A stretch of DNA of 19,751 nucleotides from DSBX01 sp046484845 (GTDB lineage: Bacteria; Hydrothermota; Tepidihabitantia; Tepidihabitantales; Tepidihabitantaceae): NCBI GenBank assembly GCA_046484845.1, contig JAWOIB010000027.1, forward strand, positions 1-19,751, written 5' to 3'. Position numbers and translations under genes: made by a program. The notes beneath the pieces were generated by a model. That model saw nothing but the letters and a program-made list of their open reading frames with translations. It was not told the origin of the DNA and did not search any database. Positions 7,391 to 14,010 of the stretch are shown here, one piece after another (position 1 is the stretch's first letter; every line of letters begins with the position of its first letter).

Positions 7391-8819
7391 GCGCGGGAAC
7401 CCCCGGCGGCAGGCGCAGCATGCCGCGGGCGACTGCCGGCGGACGCCAGCCGGCGCGGACCGGCGCGGGCCGAGGTTCCTCGGCGATGCCGACCGCTCGG
7501 CCCTGCCAGATGCAGACAGGGTTGTCCGAGGCCGTGCCGACCTCGTCCACGTTGAACCCGGCAATCAGGTCCTGGATCCAGACCACCGCGAGCGAGTCGC
7601 CGGAGCAGTCCGCGGCCAGGTGGGGCAGGCGTTTTGAGCTTTCGTCCGGCTCGGTGAGCGCGACCGGGGCGGACCAGCTCATCGCGCCGTCGTCGGACCA
7701 GGCCAGCCAGATGTCCGCGCGCAGCATGTCGGTGGCCGGCTCGGCGTTGTCAGGGTCGAACTGCTCCCAGGCGACATAGAGCCGGCCGGTCGCGGGATTG
7801 ATGCCGACGCTGGGCCGGTCGCAGATGGCGGCGTGACTGCCGAACCGGCCGGCGAGCGCCGCGGCCTCGGCCCGGTGAACCGGGAACCAGGTCGCCGCGC
7901 CCGAATGATACAACCAGAGCTGGGCCGGGTTCTGGTAGGCCGAGTCCCCGACCACCGACAGGACCGTGGTCACCAGCAGCCAGTCGTCCTGCTCGTCGAA
8001 CGCCAGCCCGGCACCGCGGGCGCAGACCGCGGCGGTGTCGCCGCCCCAGGCCGGGGGTGGCGTGAGCGTGACCGCCGGACCCCAGCTGGTCCCGGCGTCT
8101 TCCGACAGCCGGTAGCTGAGCGCCAGTTCGGCGTTGGCGCCGGTCACCCAGGTCGCCAGCACCCGGTCCGAAGAGCGGGACGCGACCAGGTTGTGGCCGA
8201 ACGCGCTACCTTGGTACCAGGCCTCCGGGATGGTCCAGTTGCCCCACGGGTCGGACCGGGAGTAGCACAGGTTATCCTCGGCTTGGAACTTGATAAGCAG
8301 GAGGTGGACGGTGCGGTCCGGGCTGACCCCGGTAACAGGCAGGAACCAGCCGTTCAGGCCGGGTGCCCCAGTCGCTTCCTCGAACATCCCGGCCCCGGGC
8401 GCGAGGTCGCGCACCGCGGTCGGGGCGAAGTTGGGCGGCATACCGCCGACGTTGTAATGGGTGGTGATGACCGCCACGCCCTCGGCCGGGTCCACATCAA
8501 GTGAACCGTACCCGGTCCGGCGGGTCTGCGAGTTCATCCCCGAGGCCATGTGGTCCGGGTCGAGCCAGTTCCAGCCGCCCGCGGCGTAGTCGAAGAAGTT
8601 GTACTTCATCGTCCGGTCCGGCCAGTTCGAGCCGCCGGGCAGGGCGCTGTAGGTCCAGGCGACGTGGACGCCGTTGACCGGGTCGCGCCAGGCCATCCTG
8701 AGTGACGGGCCGGTGTTCTGGTTGTCGAAGGTCGTGCCGCCGACGGTGTCAACGACGCCGGGCAGTACCTGCGCGCCAGCGAGACCGGCCAGCAGCAGCG
8801 CGGCCGCTAGGCGGATCAT
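7248..8819 (-). CDS. Secreted sialidase/BNR-propeller-like protein with C-terminal sorting-type domain
   Basis: This exported protein of 523 residues has a clean signal peptide (MIRLAAALLLAGLAGAQ). The body contains several blade-like repeats with Asp-box-type motifs, such as SEDAGTSWGPA and SDDGAMSWSAP, plus repeated LxVAWxQ or LAVVWIQ strands. This fits a beta-propeller of the BNR/sialidase superfamily. Catalytic sialidase residues cannot be established by eye, so enzyme activity is not claimed. It ends with an AEEPRP linker and a C-terminal domain (LLDAVGRKV, LAPGVYFVRW) very like that of the adjacent peptidase. I prefer the ATG at 8819, six bases after aagga; a GTG at 8822 overlaps the upstream stop and is less well spaced. 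The peptidase start follows eight bases after its stop. Confidence 0.75.
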   Translation of the reverse strand: MIRLAAALLLAGLAGAQVLPGVVDTVGGTTFDNQNTGPSLRMAWRDPVNGVHVAWTYSALPGGSNWPDRTMKYNFFDYAAGGWNWLDPDHMASGMNSQTRRTGYGSLDVDPAEGVAVITTHYNVGGMPPNFAPTAVRDLAPGAGMFEEATGAPGLNGWFLPVTGVSPDRTVHLLLIKFQAEDNLCYSRSDPWGNWTIPEAWYQGSAFGHNLVASRSSDRVLATWVTGANAELALSYRLSEDAGTSWGPAVTLTPPPAWGGDTAAVCARGAGLAFDEQDDWLLVTTVLSVVGDSAYQNPAQLWLYHSGAATWFPVHRAEAAALAGRFGSHAAICDRPSVGINPATGRLYVAWEQFDPDNAEPATDMLRADIWLAWSDDGAMSWSAPVALTEPDESSKRLPHLAADCSGDSLAVVWIQDLIAGFNVDEVGTASDNPVCIWQGRAVGIAEEPRPAPVRAGWRPPAVARGMLRLPPGVPALLLDAVGRKVRPLTPGENDLSHLAPGVYFVRWSWKGRALTARLSLVR

Positions 8820-8821
8820 CA

Positions 8822-9739
8822 CTATTCCTTAGCCGGGTTGGGCGGGACGATGCGGCGGCCCGCGCCCCGGGGAGGCGAGTTGTCGAAGACCTGAACCACG
8901 TGGTACAGCACCCCGATGGATGGCTGCGGGGCCTGACCGTGGAAGTAGTCGTGGACGAGGTTGATGTAATCCACGACCTGGCGCTGGTAGTCGGTCAGGT
9001 TCGGGTTGTCGGGGTGGAGCATCTCGACGACGCAGCGCAGCTCGTAGCTCTTGGGCATGTCCAGGAACACGATGGTAACCCCGGGGTCGGCGAGCTGGTT
9101 CAGGAAGGTGTGGGTCTCGAACCCGGGCCGGGCGTAGAGTTCGAGCGAGGTCTGCTTCGTCAGGTCGAACAACTCCGCCCCCTGCCGGTAGAGGCTGTCG
9201 AGCACCGCCAGCTTGGCGGGCAGCGAGTCGTCCCAGGTTCGGCGGAACAGATCCCGGACCTCGGTGAGCTTCTCGGCCCGCGGCAGCCAGCCGATTCCTT
9301 TCACCGCGTTGTTGATGGTGAAATGAGTGTCTCGGCGCCGCGCGCCATGGGTGGCGACCATCCCGCTGTGCGGTCCGGAAAGCGTCGGGGCACGGCGCAT
9401 CCCGCCGGTCAGCATCTCGCGGTACTCTTCGAGCTGACGCAGCCGGCTGGCGAAGTTCCATGCCAGGTAATCCTCGGGCAGGGTCACGAGCGGATACTCC
9501 TGCCATTCACCCTCGACCTTCGCCCGGACAAGGCCCTCGGCAAGGCGCCGGGTGTCAACCGCTTCATGGCTGAACCAGCCGGCCCAGCGGCCGCGCTGGC
9601 CGTCCGGGTCCGGGATGAACTTCACGTCCTGCCATATCTCCATATCACCCAACTCCGGGTTTGTGAACACGGGCTCCTTTTCGGCCCCGGCGGTCACCGC
9701 GGCCGCGGCCAGCACGAGCAGCAACACGGCTGTGCGCAT
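8822..9739 (-). CDS. Exported protein of unknown function
   Basis: I do not recognise this 305-residue protein. It has a typical signal peptide (MRTAVLLLVLAAAAVTAGA) with likely cleavage near residue 19. The mature part is mixed alpha/beta, with many aromatic and charged residues (for example MEIWQDVKFIPDPDG, THFTINNAVKGIGW, VVDYINLVHDYFHG) and no transmembrane helix. Unlike its two downstream neighbours it lacks the VYFVRW-type C-terminal domain, so if exported it probably stays periplasmic or uses another route. The ATG is preceded by aaggag at good spacing, and a strong promoter lies at 9784-9812, making this the first gene of the leftward operon. The two conserved-looking histidines (HDYFH) could bind metal, but this is only a guess. 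Confidence 0.75.
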   Translation of the reverse strand: MRTAVLLLVLAAAAVTAGAEKEPVFTNPELGDMEIWQDVKFIPDPDGQRGRWAGWFSHEAVDTRRLAEGLVRAKVEGEWQEYPLVTLPEDYLAWNFASRLRQLEEYREMLTGGMRRAPTLSGPHSGMVATHGARRRDTHFTINNAVKGIGWLPRAEKLTEVRDLFRRTWDDSLPAKLAVLDSLYRQGAELFDLTKQTSLELYARPGFETHTFLNQLADPGVTIVFLDMPKSYELRCVVEMLHPDNPNLTDYQRQVVDYINLVHDYFHGQAPQPSIGVLYHVVQVFDNSPPRGAGRRIVPPNPAKE

Positions 9740-9783
9740 CTGGTACTCCTTCTAGGTTGCCGGTCTGGATTGCGTCCGTACAG

Positions 9784-9812
9784 ATTATCGCCCGGCCGGA
9801 CTTCCCAGTCAA
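9784..9812 (-). promoter_or_regulatory. Sigma70-like promoter for the leftward operon
   Basis: On the minus strand, a -35 box TTGACT (9812-9807), a 17-base spacer and a -10 box GATAAT (9789-9784) lie upstream of the exported-protein start at 9739. This is a near-consensus housekeeping promoter. Confidence 0.7.
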
Positions 9813-9830
9813 CCCTGGGCCCGGGCCGCA

Positions 9831-9858
9831 TTGACAGACCGGGAGGCCGGCCTAGTCT
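9831..9858 (+). promoter_or_regulatory. Sigma70-like promoter for the CDF gene; leaderless transcript likely
   Basis: A consensus -35 box TTGACA (9831-9836) is followed by a 16-base spacer and a weak -10 box TAGTCT (9853-9858). The ATG at 9865 lies only seven bases beyond the -10 box, where transcription would start, and no Shine-Dalgarno precedes it. The mRNA would therefore begin at or next to the start codon. Confidence 0.6.
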
Positions 9859-9864
9859 CTAAAC

Positions 9865-10758
9865 ATGGTCGAAACTGTCCGCCGCGAACACGAAGAGCGA
9901 CAGGTCACACTCGCCGGGCTGGCCGTGAACCTGCTGCTGGTCGCGGGCAAAGTGCTGGTCGGAATCTTCGGGCGGTCTTCGGCCATCATTGCGGACGGCC
10001 TGCACAGCGCCTCCGACTTGGCCAGCGATATCGCGGTGCTCTGGGGCATCCGGGCCGCCCGCCGGCCGGCCGACGCCGACCACCTTTACGGTCACGCTCG
10101 CTACGAGAGCGTCGTCACCCTGTTTGTCGGCGGCCTGCTGGTTGCGGCCGCACTCTATATCGGCATCGAGAGCATTATTGGCCTGGGTAGTCCGGGGCCC
10201 GGCCCGGCCAACTGGTGGCCATTTGTGGCGGCGCTGGTCTCGGTCGCGCTCAAGGAGGTGCTGTACTGGCTTACGCACGCGGTTGGCCGGCGCTACGGGT
10301 CGGGCGCCCTGCTGGCCAACGCCTGGCACCACCGGTCGGATGCATTCTCATCAATTGCGGCCGCGGCCGGTATCGCCGGGGCCCTGCTCGGCGGGCCTGG
10401 CTGGCGCTTCCTGGACGGTCTGACCGCAATCCTGCTTGCCGCATTCCTGGTCGGGGTCGGGGCGCGCATCGTCCGCGACGCGCTCCGGGAACTGTGCGAC
10501 CGGGCGCCGGATGCCGCGGCGCAGGCGAAGATGGAACGGGTCATTGCCGGGGTCCCGGGCGTCGGCCGGTTCCATGCCTTTCGGGCGCGCCGGACCGGAG
10601 GGCTCATCGAGATGGACGTGCACGTGCTGGTCGAGCCGGGGTTATCGGTTCGGTCCGGTCACGACATCGCCACCCGGGTTGAGCGCGAACTGCACCGGGA
10701 ATTCCCGGACATCGCCGGGGTCGTGGTTCATATCGAGCCGCTCGACGACCCGGGCTAG
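9865..10758 (+). CDS. Cation diffusion facilitator (CDF) family metal exporter
   Basis: This 297-residue inner-membrane protein exchanges divalent metal (Zn, Fe, Mn or similar) for protons. It has about six hydrophobic segments. The metal-binding motifs are HSASD (H47, D51, with D44 nearby) in helix 2 and HHRSD (H155, D159) in helix 5, both of HxxxD form. The family's linker HLYGHARYE (73-81) is also present. A C-terminal cytoplasmic ferredoxin-like domain occupies about 215-297, with VPGVGRFHAFRARR and a final VHIEPLDDPG. The metal cannot be settled from sequence. The start has no Shine-Dalgarno and lies just downstream of a -10 box, suggesting leaderless translation. It converges on the single-domain UPF0016 gene, with only ten bases between the stops. 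Confidence 0.9.
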   Translation: MVETVRREHEERQVTLAGLAVNLLLVAGKVLVGIFGRSSAIIADGLHSASDLASDIAVLWGIRAARRPADADHLYGHARYESVVTLFVGGLLVAAALYIGIESIIGLGSPGPGPANWWPFVAALVSVALKEVLYWLTHAVGRRYGSGALLANAWHHRSDAFSSIAAAAGIAGALLGGPGWRFLDGLTAILLAAFLVGVGARIVRDALRELCDRAPDAAAQAKMERVIAGVPGVGRFHAFRARRTGGLIEMDVHVLVEPGLSVRSGHDIATRVERELHREFPDIAGVVVHIEPLDDPG

Positions 10759-10768
10759 CACGGCATTG

Positions 10769-11053
10769 TCAGCAGACCGGCCGGACGTTGCGGACGACGA
10801 GCAGGATGCCGATTACAACGAAGAGGATGCCCGCACCCAGGCTGACCCAACGGGCGGGCAGCCAGCGGCCCAGCGTGCAGCCGAGCAGGGTCGCCAGTAC
10901 CGAGGCCAGGACGAGTGCAAGCGCGCTGCCGACGAACACGCTCCAGAAGGAGCGGTTGGCGGCCGCGAACGCCATGGTGGCGAGCTGGGTCTTGTCCCCG
11001 AGTTCGGCGAGGAAGACGGTCCCGAAGGTGGCGAGCAGCAGCTTCCAGTTCAC
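10769..11053 (-). CDS. Single-domain UPF0016 (Gdt1/TMEM165-like) cation exporter
   Basis: This 94-residue, roughly three-helix membrane protein carries one copy of the family signature ELGDKT (E17-T22) in LAELGDKTQLATMAFAA. Most family members (yeast Gdt1, bacterial MneA) have two such domains in one chain of about 190 residues or more. The single-domain form must pair with itself or with a second small protein; no partner is encoded next to it here. Characterised relatives move Mn2+ or Ca2+. I chose the GTG at 11053, where the hydrophobic part begins (VNWKLLLATFG), with aaaggag upstream. A longer frame to 11104 would include promoter sequence. Confidence 0.82.
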   Translation of the reverse strand: MNWKLLLATFGTVFLAELGDKTQLATMAFAAANRSFWSVFVGSALALVLASVLATLLGCTLGRWLPARWVSLGAGILFVVIGILLVVRNVRPVC

Positions 11054-11076
11054 AGGTGGCTCCTTTGGTTGCCCAG

Positions 11077-11104
11077 AGGATAGCTCCCGGCGGTTCCCGG
11101 TCAA
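11077..11104 (-). promoter_or_regulatory. Sigma70-like promoter for the UPF0016 gene
   Basis: On the minus strand, TTGACC (11104-11099), a 16-base spacer and TATCCT (11082-11077) lie about 24 bases before the GTG at 11053. This leaves room for a short leader with the aaaggag ribosome-binding site. Confidence 0.6.
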
Positions 11105-11116
11105 CCGGCCGGGCGT

Positions 11117-11144
11117 TTGACAGCCGGGCCGGCCGGGCTATGCT
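11117..11144 (+). promoter_or_regulatory. Sigma70-like promoter for the exported-protein gene at 11170
   Basis: A consensus TTGACA (11117-11122), a 16-base spacer and TATGCT (11139-11144) lie 25 bases before the ATG. The box spacing and the ttgacag start match the CDF promoter at 9831. It forms a divergent pair with the minus-strand promoter at 11077-11104. Confidence 0.7.
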
Positions 11145-11169
11145 CTCGGCAACCCGAAAAGGAGTAGCA

Positions 11170-11724
11170 ATGAAAGTAGTGAGACTGGCGGTGCTGTTCG
11201 CGCTGGTGGCCGGCGTCTTCTGCGGCGGCCAGGAGCAGACCGAATCGACCACCGCGCAGGCAGCGGGCGAGGCGTTCGGCGCAATGCCCGGAGTGGCGTT
11301 CGCGGAGTTGACCCAGGCCGAGATGGACCGGTTGGTCGGGGCGCTCCCGGATGTGGTCGCCGCGCTGAAAGCAGGCGGCTACGAGACCGCCGAAGAAGAG
11401 GGTGACGAAATCCCGGACGCGCTCGCGCGGACGGTGAGCGGGATGCGCGACGTCCCCGGCGTCGGCGAGGCGCTCAAGAAGAGCGGTACGAACTGGGACG
11501 AATTCAGCGGTACGATGTACAAAGTTATGGCGGCTTCCACCGCCATCGGTCTGGAGATGGCGCTGGCGATGGCCGAGGGAATGGTGGACGAGACCGAGGA
11601 TGGCAAGAAGATGAAAGCCGAACTGGAGAAAGCCCGGGCGTTCTGCGAACGTGTTCCGCAGGGCAACCGGGAAATGGTCATCCAGAATATGGAGCGTCTC
11701 GAACCGCTCGGCGACCTCAACTGA
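11170..11724 (+). CDS. Small exported (possibly lipo-) protein of unknown function
   Basis: I do not recognise this 184-residue protein. It has an N-terminal signal (MKVVRLAVLFALVAGVFCGGQ) with a cysteine near residue 18. That could be a lipobox, but phenylalanine directly before the cysteine is not canonical, so lipidation is uncertain. The mature part is predicted mostly helical, acidic and rich in alanine, methionine and glutamate (for example AEMDRLVGALPDVVAALKAGGY and a late KKMKAELEKARAFCERV). I chose the ATG at 11170 because ggag (11161-11164) and a promoter at 11117-11144 precede it; the frame upstream of it overlaps the divergent gene. It appears monocistronic, with a hairpin following 16 bases after its stop. 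Confidence 0.75.
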   Translation: MKVVRLAVLFALVAGVFCGGQEQTESTTAQAAGEAFGAMPGVAFAELTQAEMDRLVGALPDVVAALKAGGYETAEEEGDEIPDALARTVSGMRDVPGVGEALKKSGTNWDEFSGTMYKVMAASTAIGLEMALAMAEGMVDETEDGKKMKAELEKARAFCERVPQGNREMVIQNMERLEPLGDLN

Positions 11725-11740
11725 CGAGGGACGATATGTC

Positions 11741-11771
11741 ACGCGGGGCGGGCTGGTTGCCTGCCCCGCGT
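11741..11771 (+). terminator. Strong GC-rich hairpin after the exported-protein gene
   Basis: A 12-base stem (acgcggggcggg with cctgccccgcgt, one G-U pair) encloses the 7-base loop ctggttg. No T-run follows, so it may act as a Rho-assisted or pause-type terminator or protect the 3' end. Confidence 0.55.
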
Positions 11772-12011
11772 CGCATTAAGACACAGACACACATCCATTC
11801 GTAGGTGTTTGTAAATAGACCACCACTTACAAAAACCCGGTGTCGGGTGGGTAGTGGTATCGCTGGGGCTTCTGCTGTTGTGACGACCGGGTTTGCTTGG
11901 GGGTGGGCCGGTACCAGGCAAGCAACCTGCAACCATGGCATCTACCGGGAAGTCTATGTATGCTATAAGCTGTCCGGCTAGCCCTGCTGCTATCGAAGGG
12001 AGTTCGGCAAT
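11772..12011 (+). other. Gene-free 240-base leader before moxR with several inverted repeats
   Basis: No convincing coding sequence is visible here, and the stretch is visibly less GC-rich than its surroundings. It holds a 7-base inverted repeat tttgtaa/ttacaaa (11808-11814, 11827-11833). An alternative nested hairpin pairs accact (11822-11827) with agtggt (11853-11858) around acccg-gtgt-cgggt (11835-11848). A third pair is ttgcttg/caagcaa (11893-11899, 11919-11925). A possible -10 (tatgct, 11959-11964, or tataag, 11964-11969) has no good -35. The alternative pairings could be a regulatory leader of the Bat cluster or simply decayed sequence. The moxR ribosome-binding site agggag is at 11997-12002. 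Confidence 0.4.
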
Positions 12012-13013
12012 ATGGAAGAGATGCTGAAGGACGACATCCGCCAAGTGCACGAGGAAATCCAGCGCGAGAGCGTATTCGCTCAGACGATCACCAGCGAGGT
12101 CGGCAAGGTGATAGTCGGCCAGAGGTACCTGGTGGAGCGCCTGCTGGTCGGGCTGTTCGCGGACGGTCACGTGCTGATCGAGGGCGTGCCCGGGCTGGCC
12201 AAGACCTATGCAGTGAAGACGCTGGCGCGGGTCATCCGCTCGCGGTTCGCTCGCATCCAGTTCACGCCCGACCTATTGCCCGCAGACATCGTCGGCACCC
12301 AAGTCTTCGACCAGCGGTCCGGCGCGTTCAACGCCCGCAAGGGCCCGGTCTTCGCCAACCTGGTCCTCGCCGACGAAATCAACCGCGCCCCGCCCAAGGT
12401 CCAGAGCGCTCTGCTCGAAGCGATGCAGGAGCGGCAGGTGACCATCGGCGAGGAAACCTTCCGGCTCGACGACCCGTTCCTGGTCCTGGCGACCCAGAAC
12501 CCCATCGAGCAGGAGGGTACCTATCCCCTGCCCGAAGCCCAGACCGACCGCTTCTTGCTCAAGCTCCGTGTCGGATACCCGACCAAGGAAGAGGAGAAGC
12601 TTATCATCGAGCGGATGACGACCGGACACGAGCCCGAGGCGGAACCGGTGGTCGAGGCCGCGGCGATAACCCGGGCCCGCGCGCTCTGCAACCGGGTTTA
12701 CGTGGACGACAAGCTCAAGGATTACATCCTGAACCTGGTCTTCGCGACCCGGTTCCCGAAGGAGCATGGGCTGGACGACCTCGCGCCGCTCATCCGCTAC
12801 GGTGCATCGCCGCGGGCGTCCATCTACCTGGTGACTGCGGCCCGGGCGATGGCCTTCCTGCGCCGCCGCGGGTTCGTCATTCCCGAGGATATCAAGGAAC
12901 TGGCGCCGGACGTCCTGCGCCACCGGGTTATCCTCAGCTACGAGGCCGAGGCCGAAGAGCTGACCAGCGACGACATCGTCAAGCGGGTGCTTGAACGGGT
13001 CGAAGTGCCCTGA
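12012..13013 (+). CDS. moxR: MoxR-family AAA+ ATPase
   Basis: This cytoplasmic ATPase of 333 residues is expected to act as a chaperone-like partner of the VWA proteins encoded downstream. The ATPase core is intact: Walker A GVPGLAKT (58-65), Walker B LVLADE (117-122) followed by INRAPPKVQSALLEAMQE, sensor 1 in ATQNP (N163), a likely arginine finger in QTDRF (R180), and sensor 2 in GASPRASIYL. The C-terminal helical lid follows (VLRHRVILSYEAEAE). Length and motif spacing are normal for the family. It is the first gene of the Bat cluster, with agggag nine bases before the ATG. A DUF58 gene follows directly, the usual arrangement. Confidence 0.95.
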   Translation: MEEMLKDDIRQVHEEIQRESVFAQTITSEVGKVIVGQRYLVERLLVGLFADGHVLIEGVPGLAKTYAVKTLARVIRSRFARIQFTPDLLPADIVGTQVFDQRSGAFNARKGPVFANLVLADEINRAPPKVQSALLEAMQERQVTIGEETFRLDDPFLVLATQNPIEQEGTYPLPEAQTDRFLLKLRVGYPTKEEEKLIIERMTTGHEPEAEPVVEAAAITRARALCNRVYVDDKLKDYILNLVFATRFPKEHGLDDLAPLIRYGASPRASIYLVTAARAMAFLRRRGFVIPEDIKELAPDVLRHRVILSYEAEAEELTSDDIVKRVLERVEVP

Positions 13014-13035
13014 GGAGCAAGGCACGAAGCATCCC

Positions 13036-13971
13036 GTGGACCGAAGCCAGAGATCCGGCCTGACGGCCGCGGCGAATCGCCGGGCAATCCGTCGGATAGA
13101 AATCCGTACCCGGCGGCTGGTCAACACGCTCTTCTCGGGCGACTACAAGTCCAGCTTCAAGGGACGGGGCATCGAGTTTCTCGACCTGCGCGAGTACCTG
13201 CCGGGCGACGACATCCGGACGATAGATTGGAACACCAGCGCCCGTTACGGCATGGCGCGCTCGGGCGGCTACCACCCGTTCGTGAAGAAGTTCGCCGAGG
13301 AGCGCGAGTTGGTGGTAATGCTGGTGGTGGATGCCTCGGGTTCGAGCCGTTTCGGCACCGGCGGTATGCTCAAGCTCGAGCAGTCGGCCCTGCTGGCCGC
13401 GACGCTGGCGTTCTCGGCGATTCGGAACAACGACAAGGTCGGGCTGGTCTTCTTCTCTGACCGGGTGGAGCGCTACGTTCCGCCGCGCAAGGGCCGGTCC
13501 CATGTCCTGCGGCTGATACGGGACATTCTCTACTTCGAGCCCGAGGGTCGGGGCACCGAGCCGGGTGTCGCGCTTGAGTTCCTCATGAACGTGGTCAAGC
13601 GCCGGGCGATTGTCTTCCTTGTGTCCGACTTCATCGGGCCAGGATTCGCGCCTGGCGCGTTCCGGACCCCGCTCGGCATTGCGGCCCGGCGGCACGACCT
13701 CGTGGCGGTGTCGGTGACCGACCCGGCCGAGGAGGAGTTGCCCCGGTTCGGGCTGGTTGACCTCGAGGATGCCGAGACCGGGGAAATGGTCACGGTCGCG
13801 GCCGGGGACCCGGCGGTGCGGCGGGCGCTGGAGCGTACCCGGACGGACGAACGCGAGGCGCGCGACGCGCTGTTCCGGCGGCTCGGGGTGGACCACATCC
13901 TGATTCGCACCGACGAGGACTTCAGCGGCCGTCTGCACCGGTTCTTCCAACAGCGGGCGAAGCGAAGATGA
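13036..13971 (+). CDS. DUF58 protein with VWA-like domain
   Basis: This soluble, cytoplasmic or membrane-associated protein of about 311 residues shows the DUF58 signature: FKGRGIEFLDLREYLPGDD, then IDWNTSAR. It continues into a VWA-like fold with a MIDAS-type DASGSS motif, and RRAIVFLVSDFIGPG further on. Members are almost always next to moxR and are thought to be its partners. The start is uncertain: no ATG exists before the conserved region. I chose the GTG at 13036, although its Shine-Dalgarno (gaggag at 13012-13017) is about 18 bases away. A TTG at 12991 would overlap moxR by 23 bases. The stop is followed immediately by a simple repeat that contains the next start. Confidence 0.88.
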   Translation: MDRSQRSGLTAAANRRAIRRIEIRTRRLVNTLFSGDYKSSFKGRGIEFLDLREYLPGDDIRTIDWNTSARYGMARSGGYHPFVKKFAEERELVVMLVVDASGSSRFGTGGMLKLEQSALLAATLAFSAIRNNDKVGLVFFSDRVERYVPPRKGRSHVLRLIRDILYFEPEGRGTEPGVALEFLMNVVKRRAIVFLVSDFIGPGFAPGAFRTPLGIAARRHDLVAVSVTDPAEEELPRFGLVDLEDAETGEMVTVAAGDPAVRRALERTRTDEREARDALFRRLGVDHILIRTDEDFSGRLHRFFQQRAKRR

Positions 13972-14010
13972 CCACGGATAGACACGGATGAACACAGCTA
14001 GACACGGACG
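13971..14010 (+). repeat. Period-10 simple repeat (acacggatga-like units)
   Basis: Four decayed 10-base units run in tandem: accacggata, gacacggatg, aacacagcta, gacacggacg. They start on the last base of the DUF58 stop. The ATG of the next gene (13988) lies inside the repeat, which then encodes its first residues. I know this motif (accacggatgaacacgg) as a common intergenic repeat in many environmental bacteria. Confidence 0.65.

Noticed and set aside
9865..10190. Alternative plus-strand frames inside the CDF gene
   Set aside because: They are shadows in other frames of a gene whose HxxxD motifs and helices are intact.
11187..11235. Canonical lipoprotein signal in the 11170-11724 protein
   Set aside because: The residue before the cysteine is phenylalanine and the lipobox consensus is not met. 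I left it as an exported protein with uncertain lipidation.
11717..11941. Short minus-strand frame in the moxR leader (74 codons)
   Set aside because: It starts without a ribosome-binding site, runs across the hairpin at 11741-11771 and overlaps the end of the preceding gene. Its composition does not look like protein.
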